The position numbers and the translations under genes are program-made. The notes under the pieces were generated by a model. It saw only the letters and a program-made list of their open reading frames with translations, was not told where the DNA came from and did no database searches. This document shows positions 23,828 to 33,300 of a stretch of 37,317 nucleotides of DNA, piece by piece. Position 1 is the stretch's first letter. Every line of letters starts with the position of its first letter. Source of the DNA: Clostridia bacterium. Lineage in GTDB: Bacteria; Bacillota; Clostridia; Oscillospirales; Acutalibacteraceae. The stretch lies in contig JAGAKX010000006.1 in NCBI GenBank assembly GCA_017625435.1, forward strand, positions 1-37,317. The letters are read 5' to 3'.

Positions 23828-24928
23828 ATGACAATTTATTTGGGCGAAAACATAAAAAAGTTAAGACGTGAAAAAGGACTTACTCAGGAAAATCTTGCGG
23901 AATTTTTAGGTGTTACCTTTCAGAGCGTCAGCAACTGGGAAAGAGGCGAAAGCTATCCCGATATTACAATGCTTCCCGAAATCGCAGGATTTTTCAAGGT
24001 GAGTGTTGATGAAATCCTCGGTCTTAATAAGGCGGATGCAGAGAAAAAGATAAACGAATATCTTGAAATTTATGACAAACAAAGATACAAGGATACACCT
24101 GCAACCTTCAGAACCTTACAGAAAGCCGTAAAGGATTTCCCTTCTGACTTCCGTCTGCTTGTACGTTATATGGAGCTTCTTATGTGTGAAATATCCCCCG
24201 AAGATACTGCCGAATATGAAAAGGCTTCAAGAGAAATTCTTTCAATATACGAGAATATTCAGAACAACTGTACAGATGACAGTATAAGAATGTGGGCAAA
24301 AAGGCTTATTTGCCAACATCTTCACACAAAAGCTCATTATACGGGAAACGATATCTATCAATTACAGGCAGAGCAGATTCTCTCCGAAATGCCCGACATA
24401 CTAAACACAAAGAATTATCTGTCCACAATGCTTATAACCGACAAGAATAAGCACTATGCCGCCTGCTCTGATGCTATTGAAAATATGCTTTTTCTGCTGG
24501 AACACTCAGTTAATCATTTATGCCTTTATGAAGAAGATTTTTCTACGGAATACAAAACCGAAGCTCTGAATAAAATGCTTGCTGTATATGATATTTTCTA
24601 TACAGACGGAAACTACGGAAAATCCTGGCTCGACGTTATATATAACCACGGACATTTAGGGCTTTTTTATGCAGAATCGGGAGATACAAAAAAGGCTCTT
24701 GTGCACCTTAAAGCTGCTGCGGAATATGCGGTAAAATATGATAATTTACCTGACATCAGCGAAAGAAAAGCACAATTTTTTGAGAGCAGAAATTATGTAA
24801 AAACCGCACGGGGCAAAACTATGTGTCAGCGGATGAAGTATCTGTTCACAGAAAAATATGAATTTTCAGATGAATTCAGAAGCTCAGCGGAATTCAAGGA
24901 AGTGTTAACTTTATTAGATGACAATTAA
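23828..24928 (+). CDS. XRE-family regulator with long C-terminal sensor region
   Basis: 366 aa. Residues 5-60 are a Cro/C1 helix-turn-helix (IKKLRREKGLTQENLAEFLG, VTFQSVSNWERGESYPDITMLPEIAGFF). The remaining 300 residues are helical and TPR-like, with FYAESGDTKKALVHLKAAAEYAVKYD a clear repeat; such regions in Firmicutes regulators bind peptides or sense cell state, but I cannot name a ligand. ATG at 23828 after GAGGTGATG. Divergent from the GH95 operon, with 237 bases between, so it could control that operon; many relatives act only on themselves. Confidence 0.85.
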   Translation: MTIYLGENIKKLRREKGLTQENLAEFLGVTFQSVSNWERGESYPDITMLPEIAGFFKVSVDEILGLNKADAEKKINEYLEIYDKQRYKDTPATFRTLQKAVKDFPSDFRLLVRYMELLMCEISPEDTAEYEKASREILSIYENIQNNCTDDSIRMWAKRLICQHLHTKAHYTGNDIYQLQAEQILSEMPDILNTKNYLSTMLITDKNKHYAACSDAIENMLFLLEHSVNHLCLYEEDFSTEYKTEALNKMLAVYDIFYTDGNYGKSWLDVIYNHGHLGLFYAESGDTKKALVHLKAAAEYAVKYDNLPDISERKAQFFESRNYVKTARGKTMCQRMKYLFTEKYEFSDEFRSSAEFKEVLTLLDDN

Positions 24929-24948
24929 TCACACAACAAACAAAGCAG

Positions 24949-24973
24949 CTCCGGAGAAACAGCTTCTCCGGAG
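24949..24973. terminator. Bidirectional terminator between XRE gene and ABC permease
   Basis: CTCCGGAGAA (24949-24958), loop ACAGC, TTCTCCGGAG (24964-24973): a strong stem. The T runs are short on both sides; it separates two convergent genes. Confidence 0.75.
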
Positions 24974-24984
24974 TCTTCATTTTA

Positions 24985-27804
24985 TCAGATATTTTCGTTT
25001 CTGAGTGTCTCAACGGTATTATGCTTATTCACCTTTCTTACGGAATAAACCATACTTACCGCAACTATTATAAATACGCTGAGAATTGCAATAAGGAATC
25101 TGTCCCACGGCACGTAAAAGCTCATATAATAACCGCTGTCGGAGGCAACAAGCCAGATAATATAAGTAACTCCGAGCGAAACAGGAAGCGAGAAAACAAG
25201 GCTTTTAAGTCCGTATAAAAGGGATTCAAAGGTCATCATTTTTATCATTCCCTTTCTTGTAAGACCTACGGATTTAAGAGTAGCAATTTCTCTTCTTCTG
25301 AGTGTAATGTTTGTGGAAATTGTGTTGAACACATTAGCTGCGGCAATTAAGGAAATGAGAATTATAAAGCCGTAAGCCAACACCTTTGCTATTGTAACCA
25401 GTGCACGTGTGCTTTCAATTTCAGCAGCATAATCGGTTACACTTATATTGTTGGCAGGACCTGCAATGTCCTTTTTCAGTTTTTCAATATCATCTGCCAC
25501 CTTTTTGTGTTCGGGTGTAATTATATAAATTTCAGATTTAGCGGGCACATCTGCAAGCACACTTTCTTTAACATACTCGGGATAAATAAGATTTGTTCCG
25601 TTGCCTACAAAATAGGGCTTTTCCTTAAGTGATGCACCGATTGAAATTTTCGGATAGCTTACAGCCTCCTGTTCCGGAAGATACCGCTTTGTTGAATCGT
25701 CAAACTCTTCACCCTCATCACGTCCTATATCATATACGTAATGAGTTACACCGTTTATAATCTCGGTCTGTCCGAAATGGTAATAGGTGATTCCGTTTTC
25801 GGTAAAATACGGGAGAATCTTTGTAATTTCAAGGGTTACAGGGATTTTCTTGCTGTCAAGGAACGGCACAATGTAAACTCTTTCTTCATCACCCGTCTGA
25901 TAAATATGAGTGTTTTTATCATAAACAAGTGCCTTGGGGTTATTTTTATTGAAATAATCCTTTTCATCAAGACCGTTTTCTTTCAGAAGACTTCTGAAAG
26001 AAGCATCGTCCACAATATTATAAGTAAAATGCTTGTTGAGACAAGTTTTCTCTTCCGGGTCAAAACCCCTTTCACGGTCAATCATATCCTGATATTCCTT
26101 TGAAATGAATTGTCTGTCAATGTCATAGTCTTCAGATTTTTCCTGTCTGAAAGCTAACTCTTCAATTCCTTCAATCTCTTTAATTCCGTCAAAGAGCTTT
26201 TTAACCAAATCTTCGGTTACGGCAACATCCCCCGTAACATCGAGATGCCCTAAATCAAACATCTGAACCTTAACGTCGTAATTCATATCCTGACTTTCGG
26301 CTTCAACAATATCTGTAAAATAAGATGCAAGGGATGAAGCGGAGATAAAAAGCACTACGGAAACAAAAAGAGAAAAAACGGTTGTGCGGTATTTTCTTTT
26401 GTTTCTCTTGAAATTCTTTGAAGAAAGGGTTGCTTCAAAACCGAAAAGCTTTCCCGTAAGAGGCGATACCTTTACACTATTCCTTCTTATTTTAATTTCA
26501 TTTGTCTGTCTTACGGAATCTATGGGGTTGATTTTAATTGCCTTTCTTGCAGGGATATATGCAGAAATTATAACCGTAACAAAGCCTATAAGACTTGCAA
26601 TTATTACCCCGAGAGGGGAAAATACAAAACGCATTTTCAGGTCTGTAAGGTCGGCAAGAAAGGTGGAGATTGAATCACTCAAGAAATAAAATGTTACTGC
26701 AATTCCGAGACAGCCTGCAATGATACCTGCAGGAATACCGATAATGCAAAGGACAGCTGCTTCATAAAGAACAGTTTTTCTTATCTGCTTTTTAGTAGCA
26801 CCGATACTTTTAAGAATACCGAACTGTCTTGTTCTTTCGCTGACAGAAATTGAAAATGAATTATAAATAAGAGATACGGAGCCGAAAACAATAAGCCCTA
26901 TAAGAATGGTCATAAGACCTATAACAAGCACGGGGAATGCGGAATTGAAGCTCCGGAAACTGAACATAAGAAGGTCGCTGTTTATCTGTGAACGTGAAAG
27001 TCCGAGCTCCTTTATTATATCTGAAGAATACTGCTCGTACTTTGAAGGCTGCTTCAATACGGAATAAATACTGAAAGAACCGTTATTACCGTCTTCATTT
27101 ATTGTAAATGCCGTATAGCCGGGTGCTTCATAGTCTTCAATGCTTTCATCGGGTCGGATACAGAATCCGACTATTGTATAGGTTTTCTCTTCGGTATTTA
27201 TTAACGCTTCCTGCGGCTCTTCACCTACAGGTGCACGGAAAGGTACCTCCTGCGTCAGCTTCATTCTGTTATCCCCGTCAAGGGACATATACTCCTCTTC
27301 GGAAGCATTTATAAGATCGGTCCATTGCCTTTGACCTACCTGCAGAGTTATCTCCTGTCCGAGCTCAAGTCTTACGTCGCCGTTATAGTAAGCGTGCTCC
27401 GACACCACAAGCTCATTACTGTTTGCGGGAAGTCTGCCTGAGGTGAGATGTATGGGAATAATATCTGTAAAGCCGTCGGGAACACCTGCAATATACATAT
27501 AAGGCTTATACTCATTAACGGAACCTATTTCAGCATAGCCCACATCCTGAATATAGGTGTATTCCTTAACTCTTTCGTCTTTCGTTACGGTGTCAAAATC
27601 CTCTTTTTCGACATTATTGAAGCCTACGTGATATTTTCCGTTATACATTTCGGCATAATTTACAAGATAGTTCTGAACTGTAACAAACGCTTCAATTGTT
27701 GCAGTAAACATTGCCACGGAAAGAATTATTCCGATTATGGTTACAATCGTTCTGGTTTTGTTTTCCTTAAGGGTCCGTGCGGTGAACTGCTTAAAAATAT
27801 TCAT
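24985..27804 (-). CDS. ABC transporter permease, FtsX-like, two-domain (MacB/antimicrobial-peptide type)
   Basis: 939 aa from ATG 27804 (GAGGTGAGC upstream). The protein is a tandem pair of FtsX units. A first helix (about 18-40) is followed by a large outside domain to about 285, then three helices (FPVLVIGLMTILIGLIVFG; AAVLCIIGIPAGIIAGCLG; GVIIASLIGFVTVIISAY) with FGILKSIGATKKQIRK as the coupling loop. The second half repeats this: a helix near 480-500, a second outside domain, and three C-terminal helices with IATLKSVGLTRKGMIKM. Such proteins often act as mechanotransmission or peptide-resistance systems rather than importers. It is longer than BceB (about 650) and has eight, not ten, helices. 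Co-transcribed with the ATPase and probably controlled by the neighbouring two-component system. Confidence 0.88.
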   Translation of the reverse strand: MNIFKQFTARTLKENKTRTIVTIIGIILSVAMFTATIEAFVTVQNYLVNYAEMYNGKYHVGFNNVEKEDFDTVTKDERVKEYTYIQDVGYAEIGSVNEYKPYMYIAGVPDGFTDIIPIHLTSGRLPANSNELVVSEHAYYNGDVRLELGQEITLQVGQRQWTDLINASEEEYMSLDGDNRMKLTQEVPFRAPVGEEPQEALINTEEKTYTIVGFCIRPDESIEDYEAPGYTAFTINEDGNNGSFSIYSVLKQPSKYEQYSSDIIKELGLSRSQINSDLLMFSFRSFNSAFPVLVIGLMTILIGLIVFGSVSLIYNSFSISVSERTRQFGILKSIGATKKQIRKTVLYEAAVLCIIGIPAGIIAGCLGIAVTFYFLSDSISTFLADLTDLKMRFVFSPLGVIIASLIGFVTVIISAYIPARKAIKINPIDSVRQTNEIKIRRNSVKVSPLTGKLFGFEATLSSKNFKRNKRKYRTTVFSLFVSVVLFISASSLASYFTDIVEAESQDMNYDVKVQMFDLGHLDVTGDVAVTEDLVKKLFDGIKEIEGIEELAFRQEKSEDYDIDRQFISKEYQDMIDRERGFDPEEKTCLNKHFTYNIVDDASFRSLLKENGLDEKDYFNKNNPKALVYDKNTHIYQTGDEERVYIVPFLDSKKIPVTLEITKILPYFTENGITYYHFGQTEIINGVTHYVYDIGRDEGEEFDDSTKRYLPEQEAVSYPKISIGASLKEKPYFVGNGTNLIYPEYVKESVLADVPAKSEIYIITPEHKKVADDIEKLKKDIAGPANNISVTDYAAEIESTRALVTIAKVLAYGFIILISLIAAANVFNTISTNITLRRREIATLKSVGLTRKGMIKMMTFESLLYGLKSLVFSLPVSLGVTYIIWLVASDSGYYMSFYVPWDRFLIAILSVFIIVAVSMVYSVRKVNKHNTVETLRNENI

Positions 27805-27814
27805 AACGCTCACC

Positions 27815-28498
27815 TCACTTATTGATAAGGCGGTCGCTTTCGATTCTGCCGTCATTTATAGAAATGATTCTGTCAGCCTGCAAAGCGATGGATTCATCGT
27901 GGGTGATAATTATGAGTGTCTGCCCGTATTTTTTGTTGGAGGCTTTAAGAAGCTCTACAATTTCGCAGCTGTTTTTTGAGTCAAGATTGCCTGTGGGCTC
28001 ATCGGCAAGCATTACGGCAGGATTATTTATAAGTGCCCTGCCGATAGAAACTCTCTGCTGCTGACCGCCCGACAGCTCGTTTGGCAGATGCTTTTCTCTT
28101 CCTTTAAGAGAAAGAAGGCTTAAAAGCTCGCTGAGATATTTTTTATCAACCTTTTTTCCGTCCATAAGCACGGGTAAGGTGATATTTTCCGTAACATTGA
28201 GAACGGGAATAAGGTTATAAAACTGATAAATAAGTCCTACCTGTCTTCTGCGAAAAATGGCAAGACGGTCTTCATCCTGTGCGTAAACATCCTGACCGCC
28301 GAGATACACTTTTCCGCTCGTAGGTCTGTCAACTCCGCCTAAGATATGCAGAAGCGTGCTTTTTCCCGAGCCTGAGGGACCGATAATCGCAACAAACTGA
28401 CCTTTGGGAACGGTAAAGCTTACGTTATCAAGGGCCTTTACCTGATTTTCACCCTCGCCGTAAATTTTTGAAAGGTTTTCAATTTTAAGAATGTCCAT
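27815..28498 (-). CDS. ABC transporter ATPase (LolD/MacB/BceA type)
   Basis: 227-aa nucleotide-binding subunit. Walker A GPSGSGKST (about 39-47), Q-loop YQFYN, signature LSGGQQQR, Walker B VMLADEPTGNLDS and the switch THD are all intact, and VTENITLPVLMDGK is typical of the subfamily that pairs with FtsX permeases. Ends ten bases before the permease start, so they form one complex. It has its own promoter, at which TTGTAAT repeats replace the -35. Confidence 0.93.
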   Translation of the reverse strand: MDILKIENLSKIYGEGENQVKALDNVSFTVPKGQFVAIIGPSGSGKSTLLHILGGVDRPTSGKVYLGGQDVYAQDEDRLAIFRRRQVGLIYQFYNLIPVLNVTENITLPVLMDGKKVDKKYLSELLSLLSLKGREKHLPNELSGGQQQRVSIGRALINNPAVMLADEPTGNLDSKNSCEIVELLKASNKKYGQTLIIITHDESIALQADRIISINDGRIESDRLINK

Positions 28499-28531
28499 AA
28501 CAATAACTCCTTTTTCTTGGTTTACGGCTTC

Positions 28532-28576
28532 ATTATACTAAGTCAATATTACAATCGGGTGACCCTATTATTACAA
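28532..28576 (-). promoter_or_regulatory. Promoter of the ABC genes with response-regulator-like repeats
   Basis: TATAAT (28532-28537, minus) lacks a -35. Instead two direct repeats TTGTAATA lie at 28548-28554 and 28570-28576 (as ATTACAA on plus), exactly 22 bases apart, two helical turns. This is the pattern of an activator-dependent OmpR-type promoter. Confidence 0.6.
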
Positions 28577-28581
28577 AAACG

Positions 28582-29586
28582 TCACACAACCTGCTTGTAG
28601 AATCTTATTACAAATTCCGCTCCGCCCGAATGTGCATTACGTGCTTTTATTGTGCCGTTATGGGCAGAAATAATCATTTTTGAGAGATTAAGACCTATTC
28701 CGAAGCTTTCCTTTGAGGAATTTTTCCCCTTATAAAAGCGCTCAAATATATGGGGAATATCATTTTCATCGAAACCCTTTCCCGTGTCAGAAATGACAAT
28801 CTCCGTATAAATCGGCGTATCCTCTGCCGTTACCGTCACAGTACCGTTTTCCGGGGTATGCTCAGTACAGTTTTTCAGAATATTTCCGAAGGCTTCAAGG
28901 CACCATAAATAATCGCAGTTAAGAGTAATATCCTTTGTGTCAATAATAAGCTTCTGATTCTTTATATCCATAGGAATCATAACAGGCTCTGCAGATTTCC
29001 GTATAAGCTCACCGAGAGCGGTATTTTTTCTTTCAAACTGCACCGTTCCGGCATCGAGTCTTGAAATTTTAAGAAGAACAGAAACAAGGTATTCCGTTCT
29101 TGAAATAAGAACCGAAAGCTCTCTCATCAACTCCCCTTTTCTTTCCTCTGTAACGTCAGAGGAATGAAGCAAACTTAAAATAAGATTTATGCTCGTAAGC
29201 GGAGTTCTCAGCTGATGGGAAATATCTGCAATAGAATCTGCAAGGAAGGTTTTTTCCTTTTCCAGGATATCCTTCTGGTCACGAAGACGTACAAGCATTT
29301 TTTGCACATCGCTTTCAAGTACGGATAACTCTCCTTCGCTGTAGCTCTTAATATACGTATCGTCCGCACCGTGCAGAATACGGTCAATGGTTTCGGTAAG
29401 ATTATTGATTCTGTCATATCTCTTTTTTGTAAAGATGAGAAAAGCTGTAATTAAGAATACTCCGAGAATGAAAGTAAAAACAGCAGCTTCTGCCGAGAAA
29501 AAAGCGGAAGCTGTGCACAGCAAAAATGTAAAAATCAGGATAATTGCAAGAAATCTTCTGATTTCGGGATTGTTTGAAAGCTTCAT
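28582..29586 (-). CDS. Sensor histidine kinase, short-loop membrane type
   Basis: 334 aa. Two N-terminal helices (about 11-30 and 35-53) are separated by only a few residues, so it has no outside sensor domain and must sense inside the membrane or via a partner, as BceS-type kinases do with their transporter. A HAMP-like linker follows, then the H-box DISHQLRTPLTSI with His124, the N-box region FGNILKNCTEHT, ISDTGKGF (G1) and FGIGLNLSKMI (G2). The phosphorylation and ATP sites are complete. Its start overlaps the end of the regulator gene as ATGA, so the two are translated together. Confidence 0.92.
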   Translation of the reverse strand: MKLSNNPEIRRFLAIILIFTFLLCTASAFFSAEAAVFTFILGVFLITAFLIFTKKRYDRINNLTETIDRILHGADDTYIKSYSEGELSVLESDVQKMLVRLRDQKDILEKEKTFLADSIADISHQLRTPLTSINLILSLLHSSDVTEERKGELMRELSVLISRTEYLVSVLLKISRLDAGTVQFERKNTALGELIRKSAEPVMIPMDIKNQKLIIDTKDITLNCDYLWCLEAFGNILKNCTEHTPENGTVTVTAEDTPIYTEIVISDTGKGFDENDIPHIFERFYKGKNSSKESFGIGLNLSKMIISAHNGTIKARNAHSGGAEFVIRFYKQVV

Positions 29587-30260
29587 TTCAGTTCTCCTGT
29601 TTTATATCCTAAGCCCCTTACGGTAAGAATAATCTTCGGATTCTGAACATCATCCTCAACCTTATCTCTGAGACGCTTGATATATACGGTAAGTGTGTTA
29701 TCGTTTACAAAATCTCCTGCAACATCCCATATTTCGGAAAGCAATTTATTTCTTGTCAGTATCACACCGGGATTATTAAGAAAAATGAGAAGAAGCTTAT
29801 ACTCCAATGCGGACAAAAAAACGTCTTTTCCGTTTTTAGTGACTGTCCCCTTATCCATATCAACGCTGATGTTTCCGACATTTACAATACTCTGGCTTTT
29901 TCCGCTTCTCCTCAGCACCGATTTTATTCTGGATACGAGCTCTCTCGGACGGTACGGCTTTTCAATATAATCATCCGCGCCTATATCAAGCCCCGTGACA
30001 ACGCTGAATTCATCAGCAGAGGCAGTAAGGAATATTACGGGAGTGTCGGTTATGCTCTTAATTCGTTTACAAAGAGAAAAACCGTTTCCGTCGGGCAGAA
30101 GAATATCCAGCAGCACAAGGTCGAACTGCAAAGCATCAAGCTTACTTTCCGCTTCTTTGCAGGTAAGTGCACAGCTTATATCAAAGCCCTCCTGACGAAG
30201 AAGCTCACTTAGATTTTTAACGATTGTAACATCGTCTTCTATAATAAGAATTTTAATCAT
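29583..30260 (-). CDS. OmpR/PhoB-family response regulator
   Basis: 225 aa. The receiver domain has the acidic pocket EDD (8-10), the phospho-acceptor Asp52 in LVLLDILLPDG, Thr79 region LTASADE and Lys101 in YIEKPYRP. The C-terminal winged helix shows VFLSALEYKLLLIFLNNPG, LSEIWDV and TLTVYIKRLRDKVEDD, then VRGLGYKT. Complete in length. It heads the two-component operon; a promoter at 30290-30318 carries the same TTGTAAT element seen at the ABC promoter, so self-activation is predicted. Confidence 0.94.
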   Translation of the reverse strand: MIKILIIEDDVTIVKNLSELLRQEGFDISCALTCKEAESKLDALQFDLVLLDILLPDGNGFSLCKRIKSITDTPVIFLTASADEFSVVTGLDIGADDYIEKPYRPRELVSRIKSVLRRSGKSQSIVNVGNISVDMDKGTVTKNGKDVFLSALEYKLLLIFLNNPGVILTRNKLLSEIWDVAGDFVNDNTLTVYIKRLRDKVEDDVQNPKIILTVRGLGYKTGELK

Positions 30261-30289
30261 AACATCACTCTCTCCGTAATTATAACGCT

Positions 30290-30330
30290 ATTATATACCC
30301 CTCTGATAATCATTACAACAAATATTACAA
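30290..30330 (-). promoter_or_regulatory. Promoter of the two-component operon with TTGTAAT repeats
   Basis: Minus strand TTGTAA (30313-30318), 17-bp spacer, TATAAT (30290-30295). The -35 is part of a TTGTAAT repeat (30312-30318) with a second copy 12 bases upstream (30324-30330), the same element as at the ABC promoter. Confidence 0.65.
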
Positions 30331-30341
30331 ATCGGTAAGAT

Positions 30342-30373
30342 AAAAACAGCCCCACCGTATATAAACGGTGGGG
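30342..30373 (-). terminator. Terminator after the NRPS gene
   Basis: CCCCACCGT (30350-30358) and ACGGTGGGG (30365-30373) form a 9-bp GC-rich stem; minus-strand RNA continues CTGTTTTTA. It separates the NRPS from the two-component operon. Confidence 0.9.
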
Positions 30374-30379
30374 ACAAGT

Positions 30380-33300
30380 TTACATAGAATTCTCAAGTAT
30401 CTCAATAATCTTTTCAGGTGAACTGCTTTGGAAATAGTGATCCTTTGAATCTATAAAGTGTATACCGGCAAGCTTTTTGGCATAACGATTCCACAATCTT
30501 TCTGTCTGCAGATGATTTTTTGTAAACAGGTCACGCTTACTTATAAGAACACTTACGGGGGTGCTGATTTTCCCCCTGATTCCTGCAAAGGATAAGTTTG
30601 CAAAATCTGTATCTTCCCTGAAGCGCCTCAAGATATCCGTAATTTCATTTTCGGAAAGAAGCTCTAAGGGTGCCCCTGCTTTCATAAGTATTGCCTTCAG
30701 CATACTGTCGGAAACCTTGTTCCAGATATTTTTTCCTCTGGGATTTGAAGGCGGTATAAGAGCACCTGCCAGATAGTGTTTAACGGGTACATTTCTGTCT
30801 TCAAGGATTTTAATAATCTGCAAAGCAACAGATGCACCTACACAGTGGGAATATACAAAAATATCTTTTCCGCTGAGGTTATCAGCAATCTCCCGTGCCA
30901 CTTTTTTGCACTCCTCAGAGGTGTGCAGGTAAGGGACGAAATATACGGAAACATCCTTGTTTTTCTGTATGAAATCACTTACGAGCCTACTGAAGGCTTC
31001 CGCTCCTCCTCCGGCATAAGGAAAGAGAATCAACACTTTTTCTGAATTGTCAGACTTGTGCAAGAGTTCAAGGTACTCAAGTTTTTTTCCTTCAGATTTC
31101 CCGAGAATACGAGAAAGCTTTGCCGGGGTTGAATTACGGATAAATTCAGCTGCCGTAATGTTCTCAAAAATATCCTCGCTGAGAATTGAAATCATAGAAA
31201 GACTTGTTCCGCCTATTGTAAAGAAATTACTGTTTCTGCCGACATTCTTCACATCAAGAACTCGACTGAACACTTCACAGATAAGCTTTTCTGTTTCATT
31301 CTCGGGTTCTGCAAATTCTCCCTCAGGGGACAGCTCGATATCCATCTCTGAAAGTGCTTTTCTGTCAAGCTTTCCGCTGAGATTCAGAGGCAGCTTGTCA
31401 AGGTGAATAATTGCCCCGGGAATCATATAAGACGGCAATCTCACAGAACAAACATCCTTAATATACGAAACATCAGCTTCACCCGTGAAGAATGCCGCAA
31501 GAATATCTGCACCGTTTACATTTTTTACAATAACAGCAGACGAAGTAACACCGGTTATTTCATTGATAACAGCTTCAATTTCACCGAGCTCAATTCTCTG
31601 TCCGTTAAGCTTTATCTGACTGTCTTTTCTTCCGGCAAACACTAAATTTCCGTCGTCTCTCCAATAGCCGATATCTCCGGTTTTGTAGAGTTTTCCTTCA
31701 CCGAAGGGATTATCTATGAACTTCTCTGCCGTAAGCTCCGGCTTATTCAGATATCCCTGGCCGACATTCATACCTGCAATACAAATTTCACCCTGAACAC
31801 CAATAGGCACGGTATTCAGATATTTATCCGTGATATAAATCTGAGTATTGTAAACAGGCTTGCCGATGGGAACAGGATCAACATCCTCGGGTCGGCAGTC
31901 ATAGCAGGTTACGTCTACCGCACATTCCGTAGGACCGTAAAGATTATGAAGAGTTACCTTTTTACTGTCGTAAAGCTTATAGAATCTTTGAACAAGTGAA
32001 GCTGACAACGCTTCACCCGATAAAAACACATACTTAACGGAATCGAACTTATACAATTCATCCCTATGGGCGTCAAGGTAATTCAGGAATAATTCAAAAA
32101 CTGAGGGCACAAAGTGAAGATGAGTAACACTGTTTTTATGGGTTTCTTCAAGAATTTTTGCAGGGATAAAATGCTCACCGGGTTTTGAAACAGCAAGGCA
32201 ACCGCCTGTTAAGCCCCACCAGAAATGCTCCCACACGGAAACGTCAAAAGTATAGGGAGTTTTCTGCAGTATAACATCGTTATTTCCGAGGGGATATCTG
32301 TCGTGCATCCACAAAATTCTATTTAATGCAGATTTATGGCTTATCTTTGCACCTTTGGGATTTCCCGTTGAACCTGAGGTATAGATAACATAAGCGGTAT
32401 CCTCGGGCGTTGCGCTGCAGAAAGGAATATTTTCCTTTTCTTCTTCCGAACTGTACAATATTTCCGTCATATCGACACAAGGAAGATTTTTTACAAGTCC
32501 TGCAAATTTGCCCTGAACTGCAACTGCCGAGGCATTACTGTTTTCAAGAATGTATTCTATTCTTTCCTGAGGATATTCGGGATCAATAGGAAGATATGCG
32601 TTTCCTCCTCTGATAACACCGTAAATTGCACCGTACATTTCGGGTGAACGCTCAGTAATAACGGCAATAACACTCTTTTTATTTCCCGTGATATCTCTTA
32701 TTCTTCTGTCGGTTTTTTCTGCAACAGCAAGAAACTCTCCGAAAGAAATCTCTCTTTCAGCCGTTTTTATACATATCTTTTCCGAATTTTCTTTGGCAGC
32801 TTTATCAAAAATACTATAAAGAGTGGAATTATCGGGAATATCGTATTTGTGGTCGGTTGTATTAAAATTCTTAATCTGCTGTTTTTCTTCCGTGGAAACA
32901 AGCTCAAATTCAGTAATTTTCTTATCGGGAGTGACAATAACCTCGTGCAATAATTTACATAGATGCTTATGCAGTAATTCGATATCCGCTTCTGTGAATT
33001 TTTCAATTTGATAATCATATCTGATTTTGAATACTCCGGTTTTTTCACGATCATCAAAGCTTATTTGCAAGCTTTCATTTTGCGAACCGTTATGATGCCA
33101 GGTACTTTCAACAGGAGCATCAACCGAATCTATAGTTGCATTCATATAGCTTATCAGTACATCATATAACCTTTCAATATTTCCGTAATCTTTACGGATA
33201 TCCGCAAGTATGTCTTCCTGGTTATATTTTTGGTGGCGGAACACCGACATCAGAGTGTCTTCGTTATATTTAAGATTCTCCGCAAAGGTCTTCTCAGCAC

